Part shown: piece by piece, positions 5,405-6,197 of the stretch
How positions within the stretch are numbered: the stretch's first letter is position 1
Layout: each line of letters opens with the position of its first letter
Source of the DNA: Akkermansia muciniphila
GTDB lineage: Bacteria; Verrucomicrobiota; Verrucomicrobiia; Verrucomicrobiales; Akkermansiaceae
NCBI GenBank assembly: GCA_945870545.1
Contig: CAMBTF010000107.1
Location: 1 to 6,197 of the forward strand
Length of the DNA: 6,197 nt
Direction of reading: 5' to 3'
Position numbers and translations under genes: made by a program
The notes under the pieces: model-generated
Told to the model about the DNA's origin: nothing
Seen by the model: the letters and a program-made list of their open reading frames with translations, nothing else
Database searches by the model: none

Positions 5405-6197
5405 ATGACCTCGCACACCGCTCCGCTCAACGCCGACCAGGTCGGGAAACTCCGGGCCGCGCTGGAGGAGCAGGGCTTCGAGTTCGTGGCGAAGGAATAT
5501 ACGATTTTCGCCGCAAAGAAGGGCAAGCTCAACGTCAGCGTATATGCGAAGGGGCCGAAGGTCTTGATCCAGGGCAAGGACACCGAGGACTTCATCCGCT
5601 TCACGCTGGAGCCGCAGGTCACGGGCGAGGCGAAGCTCGGCTACGAGGAAATCGCCGACCCGGAACATTTCGCGCCGCACTTCGGGATCGACGAGAGCGG
5701 CAAGGGCGATTTCTTCGGGCCGCTGTGCATCGCCGGGGTTTACACCGATGCGGAAATCACGCGGCATCTGATCAAGAGCGGGGTGATGGATTCGAAACGC
5801 GTCACCACGCCCGCTGCGATCCGCAAGCTCGCGGCGGTCATCAAGGCCACGCCCGGCATCGCCTACGATGTGATCGCCCTGCGCCCGGAGAAATACAATG
5901 AACTCTACGCCACCTTCAAGAACCTCAACCGCATGCTCGCTTGGGGACATGCCACCGTGATCGAGGAACTCGCGAAAAAGAAACCGGATTGCCCCCGCGC
6001 CCTTTCCGATCAGTTCGCGCGCGCTGATGTCCTGCAGACCGCGCTGAAGCGGAAAAACATTTCCCTCAAACTCGATCAGCGCACCAAGGGAGAATCCGAT
6101 ACCGCCGTCGCCGCCGCCTCGATCCTGGCGCGCGAGCGTTTCATCGACTGGATGGACGCCGCCACGAAAAAGGCGGGCTTCACGATCCCGCTCGGCT
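5405..6197 (+). CDS. rnhC: Ribonuclease HIII (RnhC), cut by the right edge
   Basis: This enzyme cleaves the RNA strand of RNA/DNA hybrids. The frame is open at the right edge: 264 residues are visible, and about 300 is usual. Residues 1 to about 88 form the N-terminal TBP-like substrate-binding domain that separates HIII from HII (KGPKVLIQGKDTEDFIRFTLEP, 50-71). The catalytic domain opens with GIDESGKGDFFGPL, giving D96 and E97, and continues with MDSKR near 124. The third and fourth acidic residues are D202 (LSDQF) and D232 (GESDTAVAAASILAR). These positions nearly equal those recalled for Geobacillus RNase HIII (D97, E98, D202, D232), which supports the ATG at 5405. An upstream in-frame ATG at 5363 would add 14 residues that look unlike the family. 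No Shine-Dalgarno is seen. It lies about 95 nt after menA, with no terminator recognised between them. Confidence 0.94.
   Translation, partial: MTSHTAPLNADQVGKLRAALEEQGFEFVAKEYTIFAAKKGKLNVSVYAKGPKVLIQGKDTEDFIRFTLEPQVTGEAKLGYEEIADPEHFAPHFGIDESGKGDFFGPLCIAGVYTDAEITRHLIKSGVMDSKRVTTPAAIRKLAAVIKATPGIAYDVIALRPEKYNELYATFKNLNRMLAWGHATVIEELAKKKPDCPRALSDQFARADVLQTALKRKNISLKLDQRTKGESDTAVAAASILARERFIDWMDAATKKAGFTIPLG

Noticed and set aside
5272..5901. A 209-codon plus-strand frame over the end of menA and the start of rnhC.
   Set aside because: It is out of frame with rnhC, whose catalytic motifs are unmistakable. Its composition (Arg, Gly) is that of a shadow.
1..6197. Mobile element, CRISPR array, tRNA, toxin-antitoxin pair or defence system.
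   Set aside because: I saw no terminal inverted repeats with a transposase, no spaced direct repeats of CRISPR type, no tRNA-like cloverleaf, and no gene pair of these types. DinD's Bro-N-like domain alone does not make this a prophage.

Overview
The window is GC-rich, densely coded chromosomal DNA with ordinary housekeeping and stress genes. I see no phage genes, insertion sequence, CRISPR array, tRNA or rRNA. It most likely comes from a member of the Verrucomicrobia. The best clue is a 14-bp perfect palindrome at 1558-1571 in front of dinD. It fits TGTTC-N4-GAACA, the LexA-binding motif described, as I recall, for Verrucomicrobium spinosum and its relatives. An RNase HIII gene, a MenA-type (menaquinone) prenyltransferase and the near absence of Shine-Dalgarno sequences fit that assignment but do not prove it.

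Layout from left to right. (1) 1-1520: the end of a polyamine ABC transporter operon, with the 3' part of potC (inner-membrane permease) followed 5 nt later by potD (substrate-binding lipoprotein). (2) 1548-2401: dinD, a close relative of E. coli DinD, with a predicted promoter whose spacer and -10 are covered by the LexA-type operator. (3) 2488-3483: an uncharacterised protein with an N-terminal TerB-like part and a C-terminal DUF697/YcjF-like part. (4) 3484-3585: a short AT-rich gap between convergent genes, with an imperfect hairpin and three copies of a 9-mer. (5) 3586-4329, minus strand: a LURP-one/tubby-like fold protein. (6) 4330-4418: the gap between divergent genes. (7) 4419-5309: menA. 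(8) 5405 to the right edge: rnhC (RNase HIII), cut by the end of the window.

The genes fall into separate functional units: polyamine uptake, DNA damage response (dinD), two proteins of unknown role, quinone synthesis and RNA/DNA hybrid removal. The most informative point is the fit between dinD and its operator. The palindrome overlaps the first in-frame ATG (1565) and argues for the second (1586), which also aligns with the E. coli DinD start. The least understood gene is the TerB-DUF697 protein directly downstream. I found no strong evidence for a wholly new multi-gene system.
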